NCBI GenBank assembly: GCA_017516965.1
Contig: JAFXAP010000009.1
Span: forward strand, 35,694-99,693
Direction: 5' to 3'
DNA from: Clostridia bacterium
GTDB lineage: Bacteria; Bacillota; Clostridia; Oscillospirales; Acutalibacteraceae
Length of the DNA: 64,000 bases
Position numbers and translations under genes: made by a program. A model generated the notes under the pieces. The model saw only the letters and a program-made list of their open reading frames with translations. It did no database searches and had not been told where the DNA came from. Shown here piece by piece: positions 1 to 9,310 of this stretch (positions within the stretch are counted from its first letter, which is position 1; each line of letters starts with the position of its first letter).

Positions 1-1
1 T

Positions 2-3000
2 ATTATTGGCGGAGCTGCTAATCAGACAGCGTCTTTTGGTAAACTTCATACTTGTGTAGATAATAATAGTGATGGATTATGCGATCAGTGCGAAGAGATA
101 ATGCCGCCAAGTGTCGAAAATGGATTCTATCTCATTTATGATTTGGAAGATTATCAGTATCTGAAAAAGTTGGTAGAAGGCACACTCAAAAGCGGTCTTG
201 CAAATCGATGTGCAAATGCTAAATTAATGGCCAATATTGATATTGGCAGCACAACAATCGGAACAGCAACGTTTCCGTATGGTGGTGTGTTTGACGGCAA
301 TTTTAAAACTCTGACAGTGCAAAGACACTATGAAACAAGAAATGGCACGGATCCGATTGCACCATTTTTATATGCAGATGGGGCAACCTTTAAGCGATTG
401 ACGATGGAGGGAAGCATCTATGTCGATCACTATAATCGTCAGATAAAAACAAAAGACATTGGTGGCTTTGTTGCAATAACAACAGGCAATCCTGTGACCT
501 TTGAACAGTGTGTAAATAAAGCAACGGTAGAAGCCAATAACTATACCGGACCTACTGTAAATCTGGGTGGATTTGTAGGAATGAACTATACAACTCTTAC
601 CTTTAATAATTGCGCGTCTTTAGGTATGATTGAAACAGATAAATACTCCGGCGGCTCTGGATTTGTAGGAAACAGCGATACTACGTCGCCCGTATATGTT
701 AATGACAGTTATATCTATTTGACAATGGCGGTAGCAGGAAACAACGCTGATGCCAATAGTTACTTCTGCCGTAACGAAGATTACACATTCTTGTCAAACA
801 CCTATGTGCGCATTACGATGCAACGGTATGGTGGCAACCAGGGATGGATAAATTCACAAAACAGAAAAAATAAAGACGGCGACAATGATATAACTAATGT
901 ACAAGAGGCACAAATCAATGATGGTACTGTGACCTATAAACTCAATAAAGGAAATGCCGACGGTATATGGAAACAAACCTTAACTGGTGACAATCCAGAT
1001 AAATATCCTGTTTTTTCAGGAGCTAATGTAGTACAAAATCTAACAAACGATAAGTATGACAACCATACTCATAATCCAAAGTATGAACCGGCTACGGTAA
1101 ATGTAAAGAATGATTCTGTGTGCGTAACATGCGCAGGTTGTGCGCCAGATGGAGTTTACATCACCATAAGCATTGAAGATGGAACAACTTACTCTTGGTA
1201 TAACGCCCCGAAGGCAACCATTACTCATCCTAATTTAGTGGATTTTTATTATATGGAAGGCGATACAATTTTAAAAAATGCGCCAACGGATGCGGGCAAT
1301 TACACAGTGAATTTTGAATATGGCGGAATCAAGGTATCTGTACCGTATTCAATTCTTCCGCGGTCTATTGAAAAGGCAACCATTACATCTAATGGAGATT
1401 TGTCATACACAGGGCAGACACAGACCGCATCGTTTAAAGTGTATGATAGTGGTACGCTGAAAGAGGGCGTGGATTATACATTGAGTAACCACGAGCAGAC
1501 GAATGTAGGAACTTATGAAGTAACAATTACCGGTATTGGTAACTACACCGGTACGCAAACAGCTAAATTCTCCATCAAAAAAGCCTCTAATTATTGGAGT
1601 GTTACCCCTTCTATTGAAGATTGGACATATGGAGAAGAACCAAAACAACCGGTATACGAAGCAAAATACGGAACAGTAGCCATCCGCTATACAGGGGAAA
1701 CCAATAAAGGCGAAGCATATGACAGTGACAAAATGCCCACGCAGGCAGGACAGTATACGGCATCCTTCACTGTAACAGGTGAGAATTACACGAACCTTTC
1801 GTCCACAGTCTCCTTTATAGTTCATAAAGCGGCACTCACCGTAAATGCAGAAGACAAAACCATTACCTATGGAGATAAGGCGCCAAATTATACGGTGAGC
1901 TATGAAGGCTTTGTAAATGGCGAAGATCAGGGAGTTTTGGGAGGATCACTGATTACAAATTGCCAATATTCGCAGTTTGATGATAGAGGTACCTATAGTA
2001 TTATTCCTTCGGGTTACACATCTGATAATTATGAGATTACCTATAAAAACGGTACTTTAACAGTTAATCCAAAACCAATTACGGTAACTATCGATGATAA
2101 GAGTAGTGTTTACGGTTATGACATTGTAACTTTAACGGCAATGACAGACGGCATCGTAAATAATGATCAGAATGTTTACAGCCTTTCCACCACCGCAACC
2201 AAGACATCTGATGTCGGTGAGTATGAAATTATCGGCACGGGGTTAGATGACAACTACTATATTACATTTGAAAACGGCAAGTACATTATCACTAAAGCGG
2301 CGGCTGCTGTGATTGCTCCTCCTATAGCAAACACATTAACCTACAATAAAGAAGCGCAAGATCTAATCGCCGTAGGTATAGCATCCGGCGGAGAAATGCA
2401 GTATAGCTTGGACGGTGTTAACTATTCGTCATCTATTCCTACTGCAACAAACGCAGATAACTATACTGTATATTACAAAGTTGTAGGTGACAAAAATCAC
2501 AACGATACAGACGTAAATACCCTGATTGTTACTATTGCTAAAAAGACTGTTGATCTTTCTAACGTTAAGTGGAACTATACCGAAGCCTTTAAGTATGACG
2601 GATTGATGCACGGCGTATCTATTGATGAAAGCACAGTGCCGGAAGGCGCAAGCGTATCTAACTATACAGGACACAACGGCATCAAAACAGGTAACTTCCG
2701 GGCGGCGGCATCTATCACTTATGATGACAACTATAAAGGTGAAGCTACATTGTTCCTCGATTGGAAAATCGTGAATGATTGGACTGCTACTGAGTATACT
2801 GTCAATGGCGAAGGTTGGCTCAATCAAGACTTTGTGATTGCGGCGGCAGATGGCTACAGGGTATCTCTTACCAATACCGCAGACGGCGAATGGAATGAAA
2901 GCCTTGCCTACAGCGAGGAAACTGCTGATGGTAGTGTTACCTTTTATTTGAAGAACGAAACTGACGGAACTATTTCGCTTGGTCATACCGTAAATTATAA

Positions 3001-4384
3001 GATTGATAAAACTAATCCTACAGGAAAGGTTGAGTTTGTTGACCGAACAGGTTGGGAGGAATTTATCAACAATATCACATTCGGGTTGTTCTACAAGGAT
3101 GAATTGACCGTTAAGATTACTGAAAATGATAACCTTTCCGGTGTTGCTAAAATTGAATATATTTGTTCTGACTGGGCTATGACCTTGGCGGAAGTACAGC
3201 AAATTACTGATTGGACAGCATATAACGGCGCCTTCGGCGTTATATTGCCGGAAGCCCAGAAGTTTGTGTACTATGTTCGCATTACAGATAATGCAGGCAA
3301 CGTAACATACCTCTCGACCGACGGTGCTGAATATGACACCGTTGCTCCCGTTATTGAAGGCATTGAAAACGGTGAGACCTATTACACAACACAAAAGGTC
3401 ACCGTTACCGAAAAGAATATTGATGCCATTACTTTGAACGGCAACCCTGCTACCGAAGATATCACTTTGCAAGGTAACAAGGATGAAATTTATACCATCG
3501 TTGCAACCGATAAAGCGGGCAATACCACCACTGTTACTGTAACGATGAAACCGATTAAGGAATTGGCAAAAGTAACTGAAGATTTTAGTAACGATAATGT
3601 CACCTCTGATGATGTTCCTGCGCTGAAAGATTTGGTTGCAAAACTTGATGAGCTCATTGCCGACCCTGATACCTCTGATGACGGTGAGCGTGAAACCTTA
3701 CAGCAACACAAGCACATTGCAGAATCTTTGATTCAGACTGTCGATAACGCAGCTGATGCAGCCGACAGCGATAACACCCAAAAGGTTAAGGATGTTACTG
3801 CTGAAAACGTAACACTAAAAGATAAGACCGATTTGGAAAAGGCAAAGGCTGACCTTGAAAAAGCTTTGGAAGAAAACAGTGGCAACTACACCGAAAACGA
3901 AAAGAAAAATATCAAAGACGAGATTGAACGTATAGATAATGCTCTTAAAGTTATCGGCAATGTAGAGTCAGTTGAAGAACTCATTGAAAAACTGCCTGAC
4001 ATTATCACCAAGAATGACGAGGATGCTATAAATGCGGCAGATAAAGCCTATAATGCGCTTACCGAATATGAAAAATCTTTAGTTGATGAAAAAGCAAAAA
4101 ATAGCCTTAAAAATGCAAAAGAAGATATTGAAAAGTTAAATGAAAACGAAACTGCTTCTAACGATACGGGAAAAGGTGAAAATGATACGTCTAAACCGAC
4201 AACCAAACCGGAGTCAAAACCTGAAAAAGAACCAGATTCAAAACCTGAATCTAATTCTGAAAAAGAGACTGAATCACAAAAGACAGGTGACAGCACAAAC
4301 CTTCACGCTTGGTTGGCAGTTATGTTCGTAAGCGGAGCAATAATCTTTGCATCAGGCAAAAAATTAAAGAAACTTAGCAAATAA
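2..4384 (+). CDS. Large repeat-rich cell-surface protein, 3' part (5' end outside window)
   Basis: The reading frame is open from base 2, so the first ATG at 101 is internal and the true start lies upstream. The visible part begins with a Cys/His/Asp-rich piece (HTCVDNNSDGLCDQC). Next come GLUG-like segments (about nt 455-640), several MBG/MBG-2-like modules with YGDKAPNY-type repeats (about 1370-2540), Ig-like modules (about 2990-3560), a long helical Lys/Glu/Asp segment (about 3560-4140) and a Thr/Pro/Lys/Glu spacer. The C-terminus has a QKTGDS motif, a hydrophobic stretch and a KKLKKLSK tail, the layout of a sortase sorting signal but with QKTGD in place of LPxTG. Likely an adhesin or wall-anchored surface protein; ligand unknown. 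No sortase gene is in the window. A strong terminator follows directly. Confidence 0.85.
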   Translation: MIGGAANQTASFGKLHTCVDNNSDGLCDQCEEIMPPSVENGFYLIYDLEDYQYLKKLVEGTLKSGLANRCANAKLMANIDIGSTTIGTATFPYGGVFDGNFKTLTVQRHYETRNGTDPIAPFLYADGATFKRLTMEGSIYVDHYNRQIKTKDIGGFVAITTGNPVTFEQCVNKATVEANNYTGPTVNLGGFVGMNYTTLTFNNCASLGMIETDKYSGGSGFVGNSDTTSPVYVNDSYIYLTMAVAGNNADANSYFCRNEDYTFLSNTYVRITMQRYGGNQGWINSQNRKNKDGDNDITNVQEAQINDGTVTYKLNKGNADGIWKQTLTGDNPDKYPVFSGANVVQNLTNDKYDNHTHNPKYEPATVNVKNDSVCVTCAGCAPDGVYITISIEDGTTYSWYNAPKATITHPNLVDFYYMEGDTILKNAPTDAGNYTVNFEYGGIKVSVPYSILPRSIEKATITSNGDLSYTGQTQTASFKVYDSGTLKEGVDYTLSNHEQTNVGTYEVTITGIGNYTGTQTAKFSIKKASNYWSVTPSIEDWTYGEEPKQPVYEAKYGTVAIRYTGETNKGEAYDSDKMPTQAGQYTASFTVTGENYTNLSSTVSFIVHKAALTVNAEDKTITYGDKAPNYTVSYEGFVNGEDQGVLGGSLITNCQYSQFDDRGTYSIIPSGYTSDNYEITYKNGTLTVNPKPITVTIDDKSSVYGYDIVTLTAMTDGIVNNDQNVYSLSTTATKTSDVGEYEIIGTGLDDNYYITFENGKYIITKAAAAVIAPPIANTLTYNKEAQDLIAVGIASGGEMQYSLDGVNYSSSIPTATNADNYTVYYKVVGDKNHNDTDVNTLIVTIAKKTVDLSNVKWNYTEAFKYDGLMHGVSIDESTVPEGASVSNYTGHNGIKTGNFRAAASITYDDNYKGEATLFLDWKIVNDWTATEYTVNGEGWLNQDFVIAAADGYRVSLTNTADGEWNESLAYSEETADGSVTFYLKNETDGTISLGHTVNYKIDKTNPTGKVEFVDRTGWEEFINNITFGLFYKDELTVKITENDNLSGVAKIEYICSDWAMTLAEVQQITDWTAYNGAFGVILPEAQKFVYYVRITDNAGNVTYLSTDGAEYDTVAPVIEGIENGETYYTTQKVTVTEKNIDAITLNGNPATEDITLQGNKDEIYTIVATDKAGNTTTVTVTMKPIKELAKVTEDFSNDNVTSDDVPALKDLVAKLDELIADPDTSDDGERETLQQHKHIAESLIQTVDNAADAADSDNTQKVKDVTAENVTLKDKTDLEKAKADLEKALEENSGNYTENEKKNIKDEIERIDNALKVIGNVESVEELIEKLPDIITKNDEDAINAADKAYNALTEYEKSLVDEKAKNSLKNAKEDIEKLNENETASNDTGKGENDTSKPTTKPESKPEKEPDSKPESNSEKETESQKTGDSTNLHAWLAVMFVSGAIIFASGKKLKKLSK

Positions 4385-4394
4385 GTTTCAAAAA

Positions 4395-4437
4395 AACACC
4401 CCTTTGACTTAAAGTCTAAGGGGTGTTGACTTTTTTT
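4395..4437 (+). terminator. Intrinsic terminator of the surface-protein gene
   Basis: Arms AACACCCCTT (4395-4404) and AAGGGGTGTT (4418-4427) are perfectly complementary and are followed by seven T (4431-4437). Confidence 0.9.
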
Positions 4438-4526
4438 GTATTCTCATTTGCGGTTTTAATTGAAGTGACAAAATCCTGTTGCTGACTAAATAAAAGTGAA
4501 GAGTGAATAGTGAAGAGGTAATAAGT
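4438..4526. other. Intergenic stretch with AGTGAA-type short repeats
   Basis: This non-coding spacer lies between the surface-protein terminator and the tRNA. From about 4495 it holds AGTGAAG, AGTGAAT and AGTGAAG in tandem. Nothing else was recognised. Confidence 0.4.
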
Positions 4527-4557
4527 AAGCCCCAAGCACTATAAGTGCTTGGGGCTT
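4527..4557 (-). terminator. Hairpin just 3' of tRNA-Leu, probable terminator
   Basis: A perfect 14-bp inverted repeat (AAGCCCCAAGCACT / AGTGCTTGGGGCTT) with a 3-nt loop sits immediately after the encoded CCA of the tRNA on the minus strand. The following minus-strand bases are only moderately U-rich. Confidence 0.65.
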
Positions 4558-4644
4558 TGGTGCCGGTGGCCGGACTCGAACCGGCACGGTATCGCTACCG
4601 GTGGATTTTGAGTCCACTACGTCTGCCAATTCCATCACACCGGC
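4558..4644 (-). tRNA. tRNA-Leu (anticodon CAA)
   Basis: Read on the minus strand, the acceptor arm GCCGGTG pairs with CACCGGC and is followed by A and an encoded CCA (4558-4560). The anticodon stem GTGGA/TCCAC encloses the loop CTCAAAA, giving anticodon CAA for UUG codons. The T arm contains GGTTCGAGTCC, and a long class II variable arm is present, as expected for leucine. Confidence 0.95.
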
Positions 4645-4664
4645 AAATTATTGGTGCGAAACTC

Positions 4665-4693
4665 ATTATACAACAATGTATTAATAAAATCAA
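4665..4693 (-). promoter_or_regulatory. Sigma-A promoter of tRNA-Leu
   Basis: On the minus strand, TTGATT (4693-4688) and TATAAT (4670-4665) are separated by exactly 17 bp, upstream of the tRNA 5' end. Confidence 0.75.
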
Positions 4694-4718
4694 GTATAAA
4701 TTTTAATAAATTTATATA

Positions 4719-4747
4719 TATACAATTAAGAGATTATTTGCTATAAT
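4719..4747 (+). promoter_or_regulatory. Candidate promoter of the YwaF-like gene
   Basis: TATACA (4719-4724), a 17-bp spacer and TATAAT (4742-4747) lie about 60 bp upstream of the start codon. Confidence 0.5.
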
Positions 4748-4809
4748 AATTGTAAAAAATAAAGACCTTTTGTCGAATTATGGCACAAAAATTAAAGTAG
4801 GTGACTTTG

Positions 4810-5625
4810 TTGATAAAAGAATTTTTTGGAATTGATGGATTCAATCGTACACCCGAAGGGTATATGTCGTGGCAACACCTGACATTTGTTACATCGCTTA
4901 TGGTTATAATGGTGTTGTGCGCGATATGGCTTGGGCGCAAAAATCGCAACGCGAGCGATAAAGCAAAAAATAAGGTGCTGATTTTTTCAGCATTTTTGAT
5001 AAACATAATAGAACTTACAAAAACAGTTTATTACTGTATAGATGCGGGTAGTTTGTCGGCAATAAGAGATAATTTACCGTTATTTTTGTGTAGCATTCAG
5101 TTAATTGCAATTCCTTTGGCGGCATTTGCAAAAGCAAGACTTAAAGAATCAGCGCTTGATTTTGTGTTCATTTTTGGTTTGTTGGGCGCAGTTTTGGGCA
5201 CCTATGCCGCAGGGCAAAATTATGCAGCTTACCCCGTTATTTCATTTATAAATGTAAATTCGGGTTTAACACATACCATTTCGGGCTTTTGTTCAATATA
5301 TATAGCCGTTTCAGGTATGGTAAGTATGAAAAAGAAAAACATTTGGATTACAATTACAACGCTGACCTGTTTTATATTAGCGGCATACATAGCAAACATC
5401 ATAAACAATCCTGACTATCAATATAACTATATGTTTTTAACAGCAGGCGACGGCACACCCTATGATATACTTTATAATATGGTTGGTGGCAATGCTATTT
5501 TATATCCGATAGGTGTAGCACTATTGTTTTTTGTGTATATTGCGATTTTTTATTTTGCATATTCATTCTTTACCAAAAAATCAAAAAGCAAAAACACATC
5601 TGAAAAGCAGGTTTGTAATGTATAA
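4810..5625 (+). CDS. YwaF/TIGR02206-like integral membrane protein
   Basis: A polytopic membrane protein of about 271 residues with roughly seven hydrophobic segments. It has the family's typical C-terminal block (YNYMFLTAGDGTPYD, then an NMVGGNAILYPIG segment). Bacterial relatives are annotated as YwaF family and share a fold family with eukaryotic TMEM164; their biochemical role is not established. The frame is open from a GTG at 4801, but AGGTGA (4799-4804) is best spaced for the TTG at 4810, so I use that start. The C-terminus is a Lys/Ser-rich cytoplasmic tail. It is monocistronic and ends at a bidirectional terminator shared with the convergent ATPase gene. Confidence 0.75.
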   Translation: MIKEFFGIDGFNRTPEGYMSWQHLTFVTSLMVIMVLCAIWLGRKNRNASDKAKNKVLIFSAFLINIIELTKTVYYCIDAGSLSAIRDNLPLFLCSIQLIAIPLAAFAKARLKESALDFVFIFGLLGAVLGTYAAGQNYAAYPVISFINVNSGLTHTISGFCSIYIAVSGMVSMKKKNIWITITTLTCFILAAYIANIINNPDYQYNYMFLTAGDGTPYDILYNMVGGNAILYPIGVALLFFVYIAIFYFAYSFFTKKSKSKNTSEKQVCNV

Positions 5626-5666
5626 AAAAACACCATTGAGCAAGTTAATTGCTCAATGGTGTTTTT
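5626..5666. terminator. Bidirectional intrinsic terminator
   Basis: AAAAACACCATTGAGCAA (5626-5643) pairs perfectly with TTGCTCAATGGTGTTTTT (5649-5666). The A/T-rich arm ends provide U-tracts in both directions for two convergent genes. Confidence 0.9.
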
Positions 5667-5668
5667 AG

Positions 5669-8029
5669 TTAGTTATATGGTTTTATTACTTCTATTCCTT
5701 GATTTTTTGCCGTGTCACATATCGAGTTGTGACAGGTAAAAAGTATTCCCTGACCGTCTTTACAAAAGTCTTTTAAAAACTTAATTGCTCTTTCGGTACG
5801 TGTATCATCATACTGTGACAGCGAATCATCAAGAAAGATTGGCAGGGGAGTGTCACCACTAATAAGTGACGCGATTGCAAGGCGTAAGCTAAGATATGCC
5901 TGGTGTGTTGCGCCAAGACTTAAATAGTCGAGCTCACGTGTGCCAAAAACATCACTTTTTTCAACCGAGAGGTCAAGAGTGTCGGTAACGCTGACACTCT
6001 TATATTTACCGTCGGTAAGGTTGGCAAATATGCTGTGGGTTGCCTTTTCAAGTTCGCTGCCATAACCGCGGCGAAGTTCGTAAAAACTCTCTTCTAACAC
6101 GCTTATTGCAAGATCTGCCGCGTCGCAAAATGCTTTTTTAGAGTTGATACTCTCTTGCAACAGCGTAATTTCGCGTTTTAACTCTTCAGGGTTCTCACTA
6201 TTTTTAAATGAGGTTTTAAGCTCGGTTACTACTGCTGTCAGGGTATCTTTTAAGTCTGACAGCTTTTCACCTACAGCGTCGAACTCTGCCTTGGTTTTAT
6301 CAAAGTCAATATTTTCAAAAACCTCACCGTCTTGCATATCGGCAAGTTTTTGCTCGGCATCAGCGTAATCAATGTTGCCCAAAAACTGACTTGCAGTTCT
6401 GAGTTGTAATTTCATCTCTTTTTGTTTTTCAGTTTTTTGTTTGATATCTAAAAGGATGTCTTTTGCATTATCAATATTAGCTGAAGCGTCAAATGCGCAT
6501 AAAAGACTAAGCAGTTCCGCCTTAGCGTTTTGTAATTTTACGTTTTCCTCATTTAATTCTTCATTTCTTTGATTAAGGTCAACAAGACGCTGTTGTTTAA
6601 TGGTGTTATCAGCTTGTAAAACGGAACTTATCATATTTATGCGAGCGTTAATATTGTTAATTTGCTCAGACAACTGATTCTTTTGCAGTTTTACATCACT
6701 TGCCTTTGTATTGGCTTCGGCAAGTTGAGATTGAAGTTCGGTTTTAAGCGCAGAATTTTTAGGCTTGATAACAAACGAAAGCGTAAGCAAAACTGCCGCA
6801 ACTGCAATTATAACGGCCGCCGCAATAAAATGAACAAAATAACCCACAACGCCGCCTAAGGCAGCCAAGATTATTGATAAAACTAAAATTATGGGGTTCA
6901 CTGCTGCTTTTTTGCTTTCGGCCTGGTTTAATTTTTGCTTAATCTCTTCCACCGATTGACTGAGAACTACTTCATTCTGTTCAAGTTGAGTCTTCTTTTT
7001 AGAAAGGTCATTAACCTGCGCGGTTAACTCTTCCAGCTGTTCTTTTGTGCTTTCGGGAGAAGAGGTGTTTTGCAGGTTGATTGCCTCTTTAATACGGGAA
7101 ATATCGGTGTCAATTTGTTTGCAACGCTCGTTTGACTTTTCATAAAGGTTTATACAAAACTCAATCTTTTGCGCAAAAGCCTCGTTAATAATTGTTCCGT
7201 CAGAAAGTTTTAAGGTTTGATTAAGCTCGTCAAGACGTTTTTTTGTGTCTAAAAACTCAGTCAACTTTTCGCGGTTTTTAAAATCTTGTTCTTTGTCAAT
7301 AATTGTTTTTAACTCGTTATACCTTTTATAAAGCGCTTCATATTCGTTGCGTTTGCTTTGGGCATTGTCATTAAGCTGTGATTTAAGTTTTGCATCTTCA
7401 TCAGCTTTTTTAAGTCGCTCGTTAAGATTATCAAGCGTTTGTAAATCTTCGTTATAAGAGCCGCTTCTACCACTTTTTGAAATCAGTTTTGCGCGGGTGT
7501 CAAAAATATTTTTTGCAATTTGTTTATATGAAACGTCTTCGCTGCCTGTAAGCGCAATGTTTGAAAGTTTGCCGTTTATTTCGCCTGCAGCGGTATCATC
7601 TTTTATAAAATCACCGTTTCCTATAAACAAACTACGTTCAAACGCGACGGCTGAAAGCCCAAAAAACTGTTGACCTATATTTTCGGCGGTGTCAATGGTT
7701 TTACCGCTGTCTAAATCAGTTAGCGCAATTCTGTCGGTTGAATCAGATTTTCGAAACTCTCTTTCAAGGCAATAGTTTTTGCCGTCATACTCAAAGAATA
7801 TACGACCTGCCATAGCGCTGCCATCCCAAGGGGTGTATTTAAGTCGTATGCTTTCCGCTATGCTTTTGGTGTTTCGACCGGTGCCGTAAAACATAGCCTT
7901 AATAAAAGCAAAAACTGTGCTTTTGCCATCTTCATTATTGCCGTAAATTACGTTTAACCCATCGTTAATATCTAGGGTAAAATCTTTTAGTTTGCCAAAT
8001 GCGGCAATGTAAATCTTTTTAATCTTCAT
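5669..8029 (-). CDS. SbcC/YhaN-like coiled-coil AAA ATPase with internal membrane hairpin
   Basis: An ATPase of 786 residues built like Rad50/SbcC. The N-terminal half-domain carries Walker A (GNNEDGKST, residues 30-38), long coiled coils run from about 195-375 and 428-690, and the C-terminal half-domain has an LSLGATHQ signature and Walker B (LPIFLDDSLSQ). The usual CxxC zinc hook is absent. In its place residues about 378-421 form two hydrophobic segments joined by a short turn, so the coiled-coil apex probably sits in the membrane. YhaN of Bacillus is the nearest family I recognise. It overlaps the upstream nuclease gene by 11 nt, so the two are translationally coupled and likely form a DNA-end-processing or repair complex. 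Confidence 0.85.
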   Translation of the reverse strand: MKIKKIYIAAFGKLKDFTLDINDGLNVIYGNNEDGKSTVFAFIKAMFYGTGRNTKSIAESIRLKYTPWDGSAMAGRIFFEYDGKNYCLEREFRKSDSTDRIALTDLDSGKTIDTAENIGQQFFGLSAVAFERSLFIGNGDFIKDDTAAGEINGKLSNIALTGSEDVSYKQIAKNIFDTRAKLISKSGRSGSYNEDLQTLDNLNERLKKADEDAKLKSQLNDNAQSKRNEYEALYKRYNELKTIIDKEQDFKNREKLTEFLDTKKRLDELNQTLKLSDGTIINEAFAQKIEFCINLYEKSNERCKQIDTDISRIKEAINLQNTSSPESTKEQLEELTAQVNDLSKKKTQLEQNEVVLSQSVEEIKQKLNQAESKKAAVNPIILVLSIILAALGGVVGYFVHFIAAAVIIAVAAVLLTLSFVIKPKNSALKTELQSQLAEANTKASDVKLQKNQLSEQINNINARINMISSVLQADNTIKQQRLVDLNQRNEELNEENVKLQNAKAELLSLLCAFDASANIDNAKDILLDIKQKTEKQKEMKLQLRTASQFLGNIDYADAEQKLADMQDGEVFENIDFDKTKAEFDAVGEKLSDLKDTLTAVVTELKTSFKNSENPEELKREITLLQESINSKKAFCDAADLAISVLEESFYELRRGYGSELEKATHSIFANLTDGKYKSVSVTDTLDLSVEKSDVFGTRELDYLSLGATHQAYLSLRLAIASLISGDTPLPIFLDDSLSQYDDTRTERAIKFLKDFCKDGQGILFTCHNSICDTAKNQGIEVIKPYN

Positions 8030-9149
8030 TATAGCTTACCTCACCGCTAAATGCTTTTATACCAATGTAAAGCGCTGACACAAGCAGTTCTTTTTGGTCG
8101 TCTGTTGCGCTTTCAATTTTTTTAAGCATATTTTTTACAAAAACACCCTTTAACGTGTTTTCTTGCGACAGTGTTTCAAAATTAAGTTTTATTTCAGTTT
8201 TATCGCGTAGTTTTGCAAAGTAAAAGCTTTGTCCTATGCGCGCAGATATCTCAGGAAGTGATAAAACCACACCATCATCTATCATACCTGTAAGTATAAA
8301 TTTATAAAGGTTGTCGGCGTAATTGTCGGGGTATTTTTGCTTTATAACTTCTATGATGCGCTCGGCAATGTCACTTGAGTTGTTAAGACCGGTTATATCA
8401 ACATTTTCACAAAGATGCAGTCTTTTGGCGGTGGGCACAAAGGTAAGAACGCACTCGTTTTTTGAAACTGTGCCAAGGTAAACACCTTTTTGACCCAACT
8501 CGTCAAAGCCCTGTCCTTCGGGACAACCGCAATATGCTACATAAGTGTCACCCATTTTAGTGACGTCACTACGCTTATGCACGTGGCCAAGCGCTATATA
8601 ATCCATACCGCTTTGTGTTATAAAATCACTTGTAATTGAATTATAGTCAGAACCCATATCACTGCGCAAATCGCCATGAATGCACATAAGGTTTATAAAA
8701 TCGTTGTCAGTTTTGAGTGAAAAACTTGCTTGACCTTTCATATAAACCTCTTTAAAAGATTTACCGTAAACACGTGTATTGATATCTGAAAATTCTACAA
8801 AACTGTCAACCGTATCAAGCACAAACAAGTTTTTTGGTAATTCATATTTTTTAAAGGGCGAATCAGCATTAAGTGGGTCGTGATTGCCTGCAGCATATAT
8901 AATTTTAATATCGGGTATTGTCAAAAACTTTTCAAAAACACTATCACAAAAAGATTTATCAATTTGGTTTGAGTTAAATAAATCACCGGCAATAAGCAAA
9001 ATATCAACGTTATTGTCTTTGGCAAGATTTATAATATTTTCAAACGTTATGAGGGTTTCTGCTTGACGTGAGTGTGATAACGCACCAAGTGAACTCTCGG
9101 CAGCGCCGATATGAACGTCGGCACAATGCAAAATTTTAACAGCCTTCAT
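8019..9149 (-). CDS. SbcD/YhaO-like DNA repair metallophosphoesterase
   Basis: A calcineurin-like phosphoesterase of 376 residues of the Mre11/SbcD/YhaO type. The metal motifs appear in order near the N-terminus: DVHIG (residues 11-15), GDLF, GNHD, then IHGD and GHVH. Family members cut DNA ends with Mn2+ and act together with an SbcC/Rad50-like ATPase. The partner is encoded directly downstream with an 11-nt overlap, so this is the first gene of a two-gene operon. The start ATG is preceded by GGAGAAATTAA. The C-terminal part (about 270-376) is a less conserved capping region. Confidence 0.88.
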   Translation of the reverse strand: MKAVKILHCADVHIGAAESSLGALSHSRQAETLITFENIINLAKDNNVDILLIAGDLFNSNQIDKSFCDSVFEKFLTIPDIKIIYAAGNHDPLNADSPFKKYELPKNLFVLDTVDSFVEFSDINTRVYGKSFKEVYMKGQASFSLKTDNDFINLMCIHGDLRSDMGSDYNSITSDFITQSGMDYIALGHVHKRSDVTKMGDTYVAYCGCPEGQGFDELGQKGVYLGTVSKNECVLTFVPTAKRLHLCENVDITGLNNSSDIAERIIEVIKQKYPDNYADNLYKFILTGMIDDGVVLSLPEISARIGQSFYFAKLRDKTEIKLNFETLSQENTLKGVFVKNMLKKIESATDDQKELLVSALYIGIKAFSGEVSYNED

Positions 9150-9217
9150 TTAATTTCTCCATAAAGTATAATATATTTACAGTATAACACCTTTTTTGAC
9201 ATATTTAAAGTGTTATT

Positions 9218-9287
9218 TACCGAATATTTTTAAAATAATACCGAATAATCTCGTTCTATTGAAAAAACAAATGTTGTGTGTTAGCAT
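9218..9287 (+). promoter_or_regulatory. Direct repeats plus promoter upstream of the LytTR gene
   Basis: TACCGAATA occurs at 9218-9226 and again at 9239-9247, so the copies are separated by exactly 12 bp. LytTR regulators such as AgrA bind pairs of 9-bp direct repeats with about this spacing. Twelve bp further on is a promoter, TTGAAA (9259-9264), 17 bp, TAGCAT (9282-9287). This suggests activation, possibly of its own operon; that is inference. Confidence 0.55.
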
Positions 9288-9310
9288 ATAAATCGTAAGG
9301 AGGCGATGTT

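Noticed and set aside
2429-3472. Long minus-strand ORF (347 codons) inside the first surface-protein gene
   Set aside because: It is antisense to a clearly coding frame with repeats, has no ribosome binding site or recognisable domain, and reflects codon composition of the plus-strand gene.
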